A stretch of 64,000 bases of DNA. It comes from Massilia sp. KIM (lineage in GTDB: Bacteria > Pseudomonadota > Gammaproteobacteria > Burkholderiales > Burkholderiaceae_D). Below, piece by piece: positions 9,882 through 18,691 of the stretch (position 1 is its first letter; every line of letters begins with the position of its first letter). The position numbers were made by a program, and so were the translations under genes. The notes under the pieces were generated by a model. It saw only the letters and a list, made by a program, of their open reading frames with translations, was not told the DNA's origin and ran no database searches. The stretch is taken from positions 1,116,001 to 1,180,000 of the forward strand of contig NZ_MVAD01000001.1 in NCBI RefSeq assembly GCF_002007115.1. The letters run 5' to 3'.

Positions 9882-10535
9882 CTATATCGATCCCAGATGC
9901 TGTCTGATCGCCATGCTAACAATCTCGACGTCGCCTAACTGCGGTAGCAGCAGGAGATGCTCTATCGCACTTACCTTTCTTAGGTTTTCGAGAACGGGCA
10001 TCCCGCCCAGCACAAGGGCTGGCTCAAAACCGTACATTTCGTTATCGTTGAGCGGTCCGAGCTTCTTCAGAGCTCGCCGGAATAATCCCTTTTCGTTGAC
10101 ATCCTCGAGATCGAGGTCGTCGGGATTCTGCATGCCGATAAAGATCGACAGGTGCAGATCCGCTTCTTCTGGTACTGGCGCGGTGCGCGCGTCTGATCGG
10201 TAAATGGTTTGATCCGAAGCCGATATCGTGACTATCGATGTCGTTGACTCGTCCCATAAAAAGAGTTGGCCAAAGGCGCTTCTCGCGATGATCCATAAAC
10301 CACCGCTGTCAAGGCCACCTGCTTCGGCCCAAGCCTTCGCCACTGGCGAATACTCGATCGGATCGACGAGCCAGAACAGGCCATCACCAAACCCGCCCAA
10401 CCCAACTTCGCGCCAATACTCAAAAAGCTTTTCCGGTAAGTGGCCGGACAATATCTTGGCGTGCTCAGCACTCGGTTGACGACGCAAGCTTGTGGGGGGG
10501 AGATGAGCAATGAGGTCCTTCAGATCATCATCCAT
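9882..10535 (-). CDS. Tdi-type T6SS immunity protein (GAD-like plus DUF1851 domains)
   Basis: 217 residues, cytoplasmic, no signal peptide. The N-terminal half (PEKLFEYWREVGLGGFGDGL, then FWLVDPIEY) is the GAD-like domain. The C-terminal part (KKLGPLNDNEMYGFEPALVL then LGGMPVLENL) is the DUF1851 domain characteristic of Tdi1, which neutralises the DNase Tde1 of Agrobacterium. The gene lies ten bases after the Tde-like effector gene on the same strand, the order expected for a toxin-immunity pair. A cytoplasmic antidote matches a DNA-targeting toxin. The domain assignment is from pattern memory; the neighbouring HxxD nuclease strengthens it. Confidence 0.85.
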   Translation of the reverse strand: MDDDLKDLIAHLPPTSLRRQPSAEHAKILSGHLPEKLFEYWREVGLGGFGDGLFWLVDPIEYSPVAKAWAEAGGLDSGGLWIIARSAFGQLFLWDESTTSIVTISASDQTIYRSDARTAPVPEEADLHLSIFIGMQNPDDLDLEDVNEKGLFRRALKKLGPLNDNEMYGFEPALVLGGMPVLENLRKVSAIEHLLLLPQLGDVEIVSMAIRQHLGSI

Positions 10536-10545
10536 GATTATTCCT

Positions 10546-11565
10546 TCAACATTTTGGTAATTTTACATTCATCAAGGTCACTTTTCGATCAGCCGCTGGA
10601 ACTTGTGAGGCCGCATCGTCGAGCTGCTCTATTCGAGATTTCCACTGGCTACCAATAGACGAGTTAACTGATCGGTCGCCCATTCTGGCGACCCTATCAG
10701 CGCCGCCGGCAATCATATCTGGTTCGTGTAAGGCGGCAAGGTTCTTCATCACTTCGCCAGCCCGCGTCCGTGCAGCCCCTTCAGCTTCGTCCCGTGACAT
10801 CCCTTTCCTTCGGTATTCTGCTCGCAGCCCGGCCTCCAAATTCTTTCTATACTCAGCGCGTGCCTTCCGCTGGGCGCTTCCTCTGCCACGTCCATTTTTT
10901 TTGAAGTAAGCTCTGGCGTTTTCAAACTCCTCAACCGTCAGTCGGTTCAGTGCTTCTTCCTGACGTCGGAGCTGTGCAGCAAACTCATCGGCTTTCGCAG
11001 GGTCGAGGTTCTCTGCGCTGAAGCACGGCTCGACGCGGCGAAGCGGCATCTTGCGTGCGCGCGTCGCCACCGGATTAGATTCGCCGCCACATTCCTGACA
11101 GTCCTTGTCTTTCGACGGAGCCAATCCAGTTTCGACCTCGTCGGAGTTTTTCGTGCTTCTTGCGGTTTTTCCGTCGCCGGCGCGCTCGATCGCCTTCGCG
11201 TCCGTACCCGCGAGTCGCTTTTCGGCCTTGCGGAGCGTCTCGGCTTTCTCGTTAAGATCACTCAACTGCGCGCGAAGCGCAGCCAGCCTCTTGGTGGCCC
11301 GACCTGCTTTGACCGGCTTCGCAAGCGCATCGCCGGCATACGGGATCATACTCGCGAGGCTGAGACCTGCACCAATCCAGTCACCTTTATAGATGGCGAT
11401 GCTTGCGCCCACAATATCGGAAGCTGGCGTCGGGTCGACTATGCCGGTCAAATCGGCAGCACTGGCGGCCATCTCGAGCTGCAGCGCCCTGTCTGCATTA
11501 GCAATCGCAGCGGTAGTTTCTGCGAGCTGCGCTCGAACTTCCGCAAGACTCATTCCATAGTTCAT
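10546..11565 (-). CDS. Tde-type T6SS DNase effector (Ntox15 / HxxD nuclease)
   Basis: 339 residues. The N-terminal part (about 45-90) holds a Gly/Ala-rich hydrophobic stretch, DIVGASIAIYKGDWIGAGLS, resembling the glycine-zipper region of Agrobacterium Tde1. Residues 90-130 look coiled-coil. The C-terminal 160 residues form the Ntox15 toxin: a Lys/Arg-rich run, then MKNLAALHEPDMIAGG with the catalytic HxxD (His280-Asp283), then GDRSVNSSIGSQW. Such toxins degrade DNA in the recipient. Its ATG overlaps the stop of the DUF4123 gene by four bases, so the adaptor, cargo and VgrG1 are co-expressed. There is no N-terminal PAAR domain, so delivery should depend on the DUF4123 adaptor. Confidence 0.88.
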   Translation of the reverse strand: MNYGMSLAEVRAQLAETTAAIANADRALQLEMAASAADLTGIVDPTPASDIVGASIAIYKGDWIGAGLSLASMIPYAGDALAKPVKAGRATKRLAALRAQLSDLNEKAETLRKAEKRLAGTDAKAIERAGDGKTARSTKNSDEVETGLAPSKDKDCQECGGESNPVATRARKMPLRRVEPCFSAENLDPAKADEFAAQLRRQEEALNRLTVEEFENARAYFKKNGRGRGSAQRKARAEYRKNLEAGLRAEYRRKGMSRDEAEGAARTRAGEVMKNLAALHEPDMIAGGADRVARMGDRSVNSSIGSQWKSRIEQLDDAASQVPAADRKVTLMNVKLPKC

Positions 11566-12488
11566 GCGAGACTCGTCCTCGGACGCGGTTCCTTTTCGAA
11601 CAGCGCGTCGTAGCGTTTTGCGGTTTCAATTTCGCGCCAGGCGTCTTCCGGCAGCGCTTTGATCAGGTAATGCACGCGCTCTTCCTGCGCTATCCCCGCA
11701 TCTTCGAGAATCCGCCTTGCCGCAGGATGATGGTCGAACGAAGGCGAAACCTTCATCATCAGCCCGGCAAACAGGATCTGACTATTGGGCGAGACGATGC
11801 CGTAGCTTGTGCAGCGTGCTACGGCCGCGATGGCGATTTCGCGCTGGACCGCAACACCCAGGTGTTGGACAAGCCGGGGAGCCTGCACTGCCCAATGATC
11901 GAGAATCGCGTCGTACAGGTTTTCCTTGTCGTAGTACATGAGCTGCTCCCGCTGCGCATCGGTGAAACTCAGCGGAGCAAAGGCAAACCTTGGCGCCGGT
12001 GCGGCATCCTCGGGTGGGGAGACGGTGTAGTAACGCTGTCGTCGGGATTCCCAGGTAGTCCAGGCGCTCACCGGAAAGAAGAAGTGGCGGCGTTGCTCCA
12101 CATCGAGCGCTGATGCAAGGCCGAGTAGAATCCGCGGATCCCAAAATCGGAGTATGGCTTCCTTGTCTCCATCGATCAGGCAGGGCATCCGTCCGCTAAG
12201 CATCGAGCCAAGTGTCGCGAGTCCGAACCTGCTTTCGATCCAGCTCACGCTTGGGACGCGGCGTTCCAGCTCAATGAGCCATTTCCTCAAACGAGAGTCA
12301 TCGCTATCGGGCCTGACTGCCAAGAGAATCGGGGCAGCACTTACCAGTTCGCTCTCTGACGTTCCCTCGAACAGCGAATACCATGCCGACTCCGGAAAAC
12401 GGCTCACCAGCTCTGCATGGGCGCCATCATGAGCAGCGCAGTCGAGAAGGGCGTAATAGTTGACGGTCTGGTCGGTGTCGTTCGACAT
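11562..12488 (-). CDS. DUF4123-family T6SS effector adaptor for VgrG1
   Basis: 308 residues from the ATG at 12488 (MSNDTDQTVNYYALLDCAAH); in-frame starts at 12497 and 12512 exist but would overlap vgrG. The N-terminal lobe (residues 1-130, with WIESRFGLATLGSMLSGRMP and FWDPRILLGLASAL) is the DUF4123 (Tap-1/TEC) domain, which binds an effector and passes it to the VgrG tip. It sits 13 bases after vgrG1 and overlaps the tde start by ATGA, the classic vgrG-adaptor-effector order. It is related to the second DUF4123 protein (48173-49063); both share the late pattern A-L-L-A/G-R near the C-terminus. Confidence 0.88.
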   Translation of the reverse strand: MSNDTDQTVNYYALLDCAAHDGAHAELVSRFPESAWYSLFEGTSESELVSAAPILLAVRPDSDDSRLRKWLIELERRVPSVSWIESRFGLATLGSMLSGRMPCLIDGDKEAILRFWDPRILLGLASALDVEQRRHFFFPVSAWTTWESRRQRYYTVSPPEDAAPAPRFAFAPLSFTDAQREQLMYYDKENLYDAILDHWAVQAPRLVQHLGVAVQREIAIAAVARCTSYGIVSPNSQILFAGLMMKVSPSFDHHPAARRILEDAGIAQEERVHYLIKALPEDAWREIETAKRYDALFEKEPRPRTSLA

Positions 12489-12501
12489 AAAGAATCGCAT
12501 T

Positions 12502-15147
12502 TCAACGAACAAGGAAGGCAGCCCCTTTCGCGGCCGCCTTCTTCAAGCAATCGATACAAACCGTGGTCTTTGCCGAGGGAAGTTCTCCGAGACTGGCTGC
12601 CTTGTTAGCACCGCTTTCGAACGAATGCTGACCGCCTTTGACAGTGAAGCTTCCGGGACAGGCAAAGGTAATGTTGGCGCCATCAAGGGTGACGGACGAC
12701 TGTCCCGCATGCAGCACGATCTTCTGCTTGGCCTGGATCGAAATGCAATCGTTCGCCGACAGCACCGTGACTTCCTTGTCCGCGAGAATCTCCAGCTGAT
12801 CCGTGTGCGATTGCAGCGAAACCGGACCATTGCCCGCGATTGCCCGAATCCCGCCTTCATGCGCATAGACGCTGGTCGCCTCCGCCGCCACCGACGAAAC
12901 TGTAAACCCGGCGGCGATGTGTGCATCTCGCTGCGTTGTCCATTGCATTTGCTGGCCTGCAAATAACACCGTCGACGCCGGCGTCGCCCAATTCATTCCG
13001 GCCTGTGCATCAAGGATCACATGCGGCGCCGCAAACTTCTCCACCGGCGCACCCCGGTCCAGCTCCCGCGCCCCGGTCTTCCCCTTGAGCGCATCCTGCC
13101 CGCCTACGGCGCCGTCGAGTTTGCCTTTCTGCTCTGGATCAATGGCTGACAGCAGCTCCTTGTGCGCCGCGCGAGCGGCCTTGCTTGTCAGCGCCTGCTG
13201 TGCGCTGGCGGCGTCCAGCAGCGCGGTATCCAGGGTTTCCGCCGCCTTCAGGGCAGCCACGCTCTCGCTCGTGTCCATCTGCGTCGACGTCACGCCGCTG
13301 CCATTCGCCGCTCGCGCCTGCGTCGTCAGCAGCACCCCTTCACCCCCGCGCACCACGCCCCAGGCGTCGGTGCGCAGCTCGAAGCCGCTCCCGCGGTAGC
13401 CGCCGCGCTGCGCCGTCCCCGGCGACTGCTGCACCAGATGGCCCAAGTTCAGCTGGGTATTAGCGGTGCTGGTCGCCAGCCGCATGCGCAGCTGCCCCTG
13501 CGTATCGTCGAGCTGCCACTGGTTGTAGCCGGCTCCGTCGAAGCTCCGCGTATGGATCCCCGAGATCGTCCCCGCATGGTTGGCCTGCGCATCGACCCCG
13601 GCCGCGAAAGGCGGCGCATCGGCGCCCGTGTAGAGCTGGGCCACGACCAGCGGCCGGTCGATGTCGTTCTCGATAAAGTCCACCAGCACCTCGGTGCCGA
13701 TACGGGGCGTGAACTGCGAGCCCCAGTTCGGCCCGGCCAAGGCCTCGGCCACGCGCACCCAGGTGCCGGAGCGCTCGTCACCCGGCGCCGCGCCTTGCTC
13801 ATCGACGTCGTGCAGCATGCCGCCCGGATTGCTCCCCTGGCCGCGCTGCCAGGCGAACTGCACCCGCACCTGGTGGTCGCGCACCGTGGTGGCGACTGAA
13901 TCGGCCACCCCGACCACGAGCGCCGTCTGCGGCCCGAGCGCGGTATGGGCGTGAGGCAGGGCGGTCGCACGCGGCACGATCGGCACCGCCTCGCGCACAC
14001 AGCCGAAGCGGTTGCGATACGTGCCCGCCTCGACCCAGCCAGCGGCGTCCGCCACCGCGATCTGGGCATCGATGTTGTTGCGCGCCTCGTGCTCCACCCA
14101 CAGGGTCTTGAACGCATTGTCGCCCTCTGGATAGCGCTCGTGCCGCGTGAGCTGGAAGGCGCAGCCGGGCGCCAGCCGGCGCACCGCGCCCTCGCCCTCG
14201 AACAGCTTGTTCTCCAGCTCCAGCGCGCGCAGCATGAGTTGCCCGTGCAGGTCGGCGGCGTCGGCGGCGATGCGTTCTCCACTGCCGTCATAGACCGGCA
14301 GCGGCGGCAGCTCCCCCGCGTCGAGGCTGGACGCCAATTCGGCACTTGGGGCGAGCAGCTGCGCCGGGTCCCAGCTGCTGATGCTGACCAAGTTGGCCGC
14401 CACCTGGCGGCGCGCGCTGAACTTGTCGATGGCGTCGTCCACGTCGGTCGCACGCACCCCGTGGAAGCGCAACGCTGCATCGCCCGGTAGTGCCGGCGCC
14501 GCCGCCTGGCTGTCGAAGATCACCAGCTTGTGGCGCGCCTGCCCGTCCTCGCCCTCCGGCGCCTGGTCATGCTCGAAGCGCCAGGACAGCCCCTCCGAGG
14601 CCATCAGGCGCACGAAGAAGTCGTAGTCGCTCTCGCGGTACTGGGTGCAGATCGGGCGCACCGCCAGCTCCTGGCTCAGGTCGAACTCGAAGCGCAGCTG
14701 GGGGTAATCGGCGAACAGCTCGGTCAGGATGTCCTGGACGTGCTTGTCCTGGAAGATGTAGCTGTCGCGGCGCAGGCGCAGCAGGGCCAGCGCCGGCTCC
14801 AGGCGCAGGCGGTAGCGCGCCACGCCGCCGTCGGCGCCCAGCCACTCGGCGCGGGTGCACAGGCCATGCCAGGCGCGCCGGCTGCCGTCGGGCTGCAGCA
14901 GGGTCACGGTCAGCTCTTCGCCGATGAACTGCTCGAGCTCGAGGTCGGTCGAGGTGGACAAGGCGTCCACGTCGAAGCGATACAGCTCGTTGAGCGCTTC
15001 GCGCCCGCGCAGGCGCTCGGCCATCAGGGCCTCGGGCAGGGCGCCGTCCTGGCTGCTCGCCAGGGTGACGAGGCGCGCGTGCTGCGACAGCCTGGTCCCG
15101 AAAGGGCCCAGCCCGGACACCGCGCCGATCCGGTCCAGCAGCTCCAT
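12502..15147 (-). CDS. vgrG: VgrG spike protein (VgrG1), carrier of the Tde-type DNase
   Basis: 881 residues from the ATG at 15147, which overlaps the tssL stop (ATGA). The gp27-like part (about 25-400) includes YRESDYDFFVRLMASEGLSW. The gp5-like OB fold contains VRVQFAWQRGQ near residue 427, and the DUF2345 beta-helix extension starts near residue 620. Three VgrG form the puncturing tip of the T6SS tail. The very C-terminus carries VCIDCLKKAAAKGAAFLVR, a CxxC tail also present in VgrG3 (VCLECLAKRAGQRTAFVNK) but absent from VgrG2. Both VgrG with this tail have a DUF4123 gene next to them, so the tail may be the adaptor docking point (inference). Confidence 0.95.
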   Translation of the reverse strand: MELLDRIGAVSGLGPFGTRLSQHARLVTLASSQDGALPEALMAERLRGREALNELYRFDVDALSTSTDLELEQFIGEELTVTLLQPDGSRRAWHGLCTRAEWLGADGGVARYRLRLEPALALLRLRRDSYIFQDKHVQDILTELFADYPQLRFEFDLSQELAVRPICTQYRESDYDFFVRLMASEGLSWRFEHDQAPEGEDGQARHKLVIFDSQAAAPALPGDAALRFHGVRATDVDDAIDKFSARRQVAANLVSISSWDPAQLLAPSAELASSLDAGELPPLPVYDGSGERIAADAADLHGQLMLRALELENKLFEGEGAVRRLAPGCAFQLTRHERYPEGDNAFKTLWVEHEARNNIDAQIAVADAAGWVEAGTYRNRFGCVREAVPIVPRATALPHAHTALGPQTALVVGVADSVATTVRDHQVRVQFAWQRGQGSNPGGMLHDVDEQGAAPGDERSGTWVRVAEALAGPNWGSQFTPRIGTEVLVDFIENDIDRPLVVAQLYTGADAPPFAAGVDAQANHAGTISGIHTRSFDGAGYNQWQLDDTQGQLRMRLATSTANTQLNLGHLVQQSPGTAQRGGYRGSGFELRTDAWGVVRGGEGVLLTTQARAANGSGVTSTQMDTSESVAALKAAETLDTALLDAASAQQALTSKAARAAHKELLSAIDPEQKGKLDGAVGGQDALKGKTGARELDRGAPVEKFAAPHVILDAQAGMNWATPASTVLFAGQQMQWTTQRDAHIAAGFTVSSVAAEATSVYAHEGGIRAIAGNGPVSLQSHTDQLEILADKEVTVLSANDCISIQAKQKIVLHAGQSSVTLDGANITFACPGSFTVKGGQHSFESGANKAASLGELPSAKTTVCIDCLKKAAAKGAAFLVR

Positions 15148-15914
15148 CAGGGCAGGGTGATCGTCAGGTTGGCCTGGCGCGGCGCCATCTTGACCACGTC
15201 GTTGTGGGCCGCCATGCGCTCCTCGGTGGTCTTGGCCAGCGTGGTGCGCAGGCCGATGTAGCCGAGGGCGCAGATGAGCGCGAACACGGTCGCCAAGACC
15301 CACAACGGCAGGTCGTTGCGCAGCTTGTGCACCACCTGGTCGGGACGCTCCGCATGGGGCGCGAAGCCGCCGCGCTTGCCCTTCATCTGCGCGATCTCGT
15401 CGCCCAGGCGCGAAGTGAAGTAGTTCAGCTTTTCGGTGCCTTCGAGCGCGTAGCGTCCCTGGAAGCCGAGCAGCAGGCACATATGGAACACCTCGAGCGC
15501 CTCGAGGTGGCTGGAGCCGCGCACGCGCAAGGCTTCCAGCCGGTTGAAGAAGTTCTCGCCCGCCAGCTGTTCGCCGAACAGGGTCAGCTGCAGCGGATTC
15601 CTGGCCCAGCTGTCGCGGATCGTGAAGCCGCTGCGCAGGATGATCTCGTCGACCGCCGCGCAGAAGGCGTACTTGGAGGCGTCGATGTCGTCGGTCGACG
15701 CGCCCTGTTTCCTGGCCGCGCGCCCGAACTCGTCGAGGAACTGGGTCATGCGGGCGGCGAACTCGCCGTCGTTCTTGGGTGCGTTGCCGTTCTTGAGCAT
15801 GAACAGGGCGTAGAAGCCGTCATACATCAGGTCGAGCAGGGTCTGGGGCGCGGCCGGGGCTGCGTTGGGCAGGGGCGCGGCGCCGATCAGGGAAGGTGCG
15901 GTCATGGTGTTCAT
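15147..15914 (-). CDS. tssL: T6SS membrane complex subunit TssL (DotU/IcmH family)
   Basis: 255 residues. The cytoplasmic hook domain includes PQTLLDLMYDGFYALFMLKN, the family signature FCAAVDEIILRSG, and LFGEQLAGENFFNRLEALR. A single C-terminal transmembrane helix (LPLWVLATVFALICALGYI) ends in a short periplasmic tail. No OmpA-like peptidoglycan-binding extension is fused; a separate OmpA-like lipoprotein (36142-36912) may take that role. TssL binds TssM in the inner membrane and recruits the baseplate through TssK. The gene lies 18 bases after tssK and overlaps vgrG1. A second start nine bases downstream (15905) is equally possible. Confidence 0.95.
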   Translation of the reverse strand: MNTMTAPSLIGAAPLPNAAPAAPQTLLDLMYDGFYALFMLKNGNAPKNDGEFAARMTQFLDEFGRAARKQGASTDDIDASKYAFCAAVDEIILRSGFTIRDSWARNPLQLTLFGEQLAGENFFNRLEALRVRGSSHLEALEVFHMCLLLGFQGRYALEGTEKLNYFTSRLGDEIAQMKGKRGGFAPHAERPDQVVHKLRNDLPLWVLATVFALICALGYIGLRTTLAKTTEERMAAHNDVVKMAPRQANLTITLP

Positions 15915-15932
15915 GGTGCGCTCGATGGGGTT

Positions 15933-17273
15933 CTAGGAGGCGACGGCGACCAGTTCCATCGACAGGTCGCTCATGCCGGCGGGGACGTAGACCGAGACCG
16001 ACTGGGCCTGGAGCATGCGCTCGTACAGCTGGCCCTTGGCCTCGACCAGGAAGTAGACGGTGTCCGGCCGCACCGGCACCGCAGCCGGCACTTGCGGCGC
16101 GTGCTGCAGGCGCACGCCCGGCATCGCCGCCAGCACCAGCTTGTCGACGTCGTCCGGCGAGCCGACCTTGAAGCGCAGCGGCACCGCGCCCACCAGCTCC
16201 ACCACAGGCATGGCGGCGGTCACGGCGAGGTAGAACACGGTCTTGTCGTCGATCTTGCCGGAGTCGAGCTTGCCCAGCCAGTAGGAAGGCTTGATTTCCT
16301 CCAGCGCGATGGCGAAGTACTTCGAGGAGATCACGGTGTCGATCAGCTCGCGGATGATGGCGTACAGCTTGCCGAAGGCCGGACCCGGGTCGGCGTGCTG
16401 GTAGGCCGGCAGGTCGGCCAGGGTCCAGCTTTTCGAGAAGGTCATGAGCGAGCCGGCCAGGCCGAGCAGCTGCTCGTACAGGCGCTCCGGATGCAGCGCC
16501 GGATGGTGGTAGTAGTGGGTCAGCGAGGCGTAGGCGGTGCTGGCCGTGTGCAGCAGCCAGAACGAGGACATGTCGCCCGAGCGGTACTCGATCACGTTGC
16601 GGTTCGGCTCGCGGTGGTGCCCGTACAGGGCGCTGACCTTGGCCTGCAGGGCGTCGAGCAGGCGGCGCAGCTGGTTGCCCAGCACCGGCGCGCTGTGCAC
16701 CGACATGCTGGGCGGGACGAAGTCCGGATCGAGCTCGAAGCCGCCGGTGGCCACGCGGCGCAGGCGCAGCAGCGGGAAGCTGGTGTAGGAATCGCGCGGC
16801 TCGTGCTCGGGCACCAGGCGCACCGCCTTCTTCAGGTAGGACAGCTGGGCGTGCGCGGCCTGGGTGTAGAGGTCGGGCGTCTCTCGGTTGTCCTGCACGT
16901 AGCGGGCGCTGTCCTGCGCCTGGCCGGGCTGGGCGAAGTTGCCGCCGAAAGGCTTGAAGGCGGGCAGCGCGGCGTAGAAGGTCACGCTCTGCTGGTTCTG
17001 CAGCAAGGTCGAGAGATCGATGCTGGCCGGTAGTACGTCGACGGCCGGCGCGTCGACCAGTTCGCCGTCCTGGAAGCGCAGCGACAGCTCCAGCACCCGC
17101 AGCACATTGCTGCCGAGGGCGTCGATGTCGATGCGCAGCGTATTGACGCCCCAGGCGTAAGGATGGACCGCGCGCAGGCTCTCGTGCAGGCGGCGCTCGT
17201 GGTACTGGTCCTGCTGCTGGAAGTGCTGGGGCCGCAGCAGGAGCCCCTCTCCCCATAAGACTTTGCTTGTCAT
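15933..17273 (-). CDS. tssK: T6SS baseplate subunit TssK
   Basis: 446 residues, the standard TssK length. It begins with the highly conserved VLWGEGLLLRPQHFQQQDQY, which fixes the start. Other family blocks are YRSGDMSSFWLLHTASTAY and FAIALEEIKPSYWLGKLDSG. TssK trimers connect the baseplate wedges (TssE, TssF, TssG) to the cytoplasmic domains of TssL and TssM. It is the first gene of a leftward operon and faces the rightward tssB operon across a 235-base regulatory gap. Confidence 0.97.
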   Translation of the reverse strand: MTSKVLWGEGLLLRPQHFQQQDQYHERRLHESLRAVHPYAWGVNTLRIDIDALGSNVLRVLELSLRFQDGELVDAPAVDVLPASIDLSTLLQNQQSVTFYAALPAFKPFGGNFAQPGQAQDSARYVQDNRETPDLYTQAAHAQLSYLKKAVRLVPEHEPRDSYTSFPLLRLRRVATGGFELDPDFVPPSMSVHSAPVLGNQLRRLLDALQAKVSALYGHHREPNRNVIEYRSGDMSSFWLLHTASTAYASLTHYYHHPALHPERLYEQLLGLAGSLMTFSKSWTLADLPAYQHADPGPAFGKLYAIIRELIDTVISSKYFAIALEEIKPSYWLGKLDSGKIDDKTVFYLAVTAAMPVVELVGAVPLRFKVGSPDDVDKLVLAAMPGVRLQHAPQVPAAVPVRPDTVYFLVEAKGQLYERMLQAQSVSVYVPAGMSDLSMELVAVAS

Positions 17274-17508
17274 TCCGTCATGATCCCGAAGGGCCGAAAA
17301 AGAGACCGGCTTTTACAAAATTGAGCGGATAGTAACATTCCTGCGGGACACAAGTCGCGCCGGATTTCAATCGTGCGCGGGTAGCACAGAGTGAGAATTA
17401 GTGAGATTCAATTGAAAATTGCAAAAATTTGTTTTCTGCTATTGTGCCGCCGAACGTGCAATGTTTAACACAAGTAATAACCACTAGTTACCCGTTAAGG
17501 ATAAAAAA
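17274..17508. promoter_or_regulatory. Divergent promoter region of the two main T6SS operons
   Basis: 235 AT-richer bases between the divergent tssK and tssB operons must hold promoters for both. On the plus strand, TTGAAA (from about 17412) and TATTGT (from about 17439) could form a weak sigma-70 promoter, but the spacing is not ideal. AAGGATAAAAAAATG provides the ribosome site for the lipoprotein gene. No clear sigma-54 box was seen. Confidence 0.5.
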
Positions 17509-18144
17509 ATGCCGTACAGCATCTCGCCCTTGTCCTCGCTGTCGCTCCGTGGCCTGCGCCGTGGCGTCCGCCTTGGCTTCCGCCTTGGCGCCGCCGTCGC
17601 CCTGGCCGTCACGCTCAGCGCCTGCAGTTCGACCCCGACCGCCGTTCCCAAGGCGCCGAACCTGGACGAACTCCTGACCCAGGCCAGCCAGGCCGCCGCC
17701 ACCGGCAACAAGGAGCAGGCCGTCACCCTGTGGAAGCAGGGCGCCGCCGCCTTCCCGGCCGAAAAGGCGCCGTGGAGCCACATCGCCCAGACCCGCTACG
17801 AGGCCGGCCAGTACGGCGACGCGATCCAGGCTGCGCTCGAGGTGCTGGTGCGCGACCCCAACGACAAGCTGGCCAACAGCATCATCGCGATCAGCGGGCT
17901 GCGCCTGTCGACCCGCGCCCTGGGTGACCTGAGCCGCCAGAACAACCTGTCCGGCTCGATCAAGAGCGAATCCCAGGAGCTGGCCAAGCTGCTGCGCGAG
18001 AACCTGGGCGAATCGGTCCTGGTGCCGCCGCCCGCGGCGCCGGCCGTGGCCGAGCGCCCGCCGGTGCGCAAGGCCAAGAAGGCCGCCAAGTCCGCCGCCA
18101 ATACCGGCAGCGGCAACGCCAATCCCTTCCAGGCGCTGAACTGA
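17509..18144 (+). CDS. T6SS-associated TPR-like lipoprotein (possible TslA-type protein)
   Basis: 211 residues. The N-terminus is a lipoprotein signal with lipobox LSAC (VALAVTLSACSSTPTAVP). It is followed by helical repeats matching a TPR pair (LLTQASQAAATGNKEQAVTL and ARYEAGQ-like YEAGQYGDAIQAALEVLVRD). The tail is Pro/Ala/Lys-rich (PPPAAPAVAERPPVRKAKKA). It is the first gene of the tssB-C-hcp-E-F-G-H operon. It is not a convincing TssJ, which is a beta sandwich. The position and type recall the periplasmic TslA of TssJ-less Acinetobacter systems, which helps place the machine at cell contacts; this match is from memory and needs testing. Confidence 0.7.
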   Translation: MPYSISPLSSLSLRGLRRGVRLGFRLGAAVALAVTLSACSSTPTAVPKAPNLDELLTQASQAAATGNKEQAVTLWKQGAAAFPAEKAPWSHIAQTRYEAGQYGDAIQAALEVLVRDPNDKLANSIIAISGLRLSTRALGDLSRQNNLSGSIKSESQELAKLLRENLGESVLVPPPAAPAVAERPPVRKAKKAAKSAANTGSGNANPFQALN

Positions 18145-18177
18145 CGCCTTCCCGCAACCCCAACACAAGAGGAAACC

Positions 18178-18690
18178 ATGTCCAAGTCTGAAAGTGTGCA
18201 GAAGCGCCTGCAGAAGATCCGCCCGCCGCGCGTGCAGATGACCTATGACGTCGAGATCGGCGACGCCATCGAAACCAAGGAAGTGCCGTTCGTGCTGGGC
18301 GTGGTCGGCGACTTCGCCGGCAAGTCCGAAGTCGAGCAGAAGCGCCTGAAGGACCGCAAGTTCGTCAACGTCGACCGCGACAACTTCGACGAAGTCATGA
18401 AGGGCATCGAGCCGCGCGCCGCCTTCCAGGTCGAGAACACCCTGGCCGGCGACGAGACGAAGATCGGCGTCGATCTCAAGTTCACCTCGCTCGATGACTT
18501 CCGTCCGGAAGCCGTGGTCGAGCAGGTCGAGCCGCTGCGCAAGCTGCTCGAGGCGCGCACCAAGCTGGCCGACCTGCGCAACAAGATGGCCGGCAACGAC
18601 AAGCTGGAAGACCTGCTCAACGACGTGTTGAACAGCACCGAGAAACTGGCCGAACTGGGCCAGCAAGCCACTAGCAAGAAGGAAGACTGA
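18178..18690 (+). CDS. tssB: T6SS contractile sheath small subunit TssB (VipA)
   Basis: 170 residues, the family length. It starts MSKSESVQKRLQKIRPPRVQ and continues with the diagnostic VPFVLGVVGDFAGKS and FKSLDDF-like FTSLDDFRPEAVVEQV. The start is preceded by AGAGGAAACC. TssB pairs with TssC to form the sheath that drives Hcp and VgrG outward. It is separated from tssC by one base, so the two subunits are made together. Confidence 0.97.
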   Translation: MSKSESVQKRLQKIRPPRVQMTYDVEIGDAIETKEVPFVLGVVGDFAGKSEVEQKRLKDRKFVNVDRDNFDEVMKGIEPRAAFQVENTLAGDETKIGVDLKFTSLDDFRPEAVVEQVEPLRKLLEARTKLADLRNKMAGNDKLEDLLNDVLNSTEKLAELGQQATSKKED

Positions 18691-18691
18691 C

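Noticed and set aside
17509-18144. Calling the operon-leading lipoprotein TssJ
   Set aside because: Its mature part is helical with TPR-like repeats and a charged tail, whereas TssJ is a beta-sandwich of about 150 residues.
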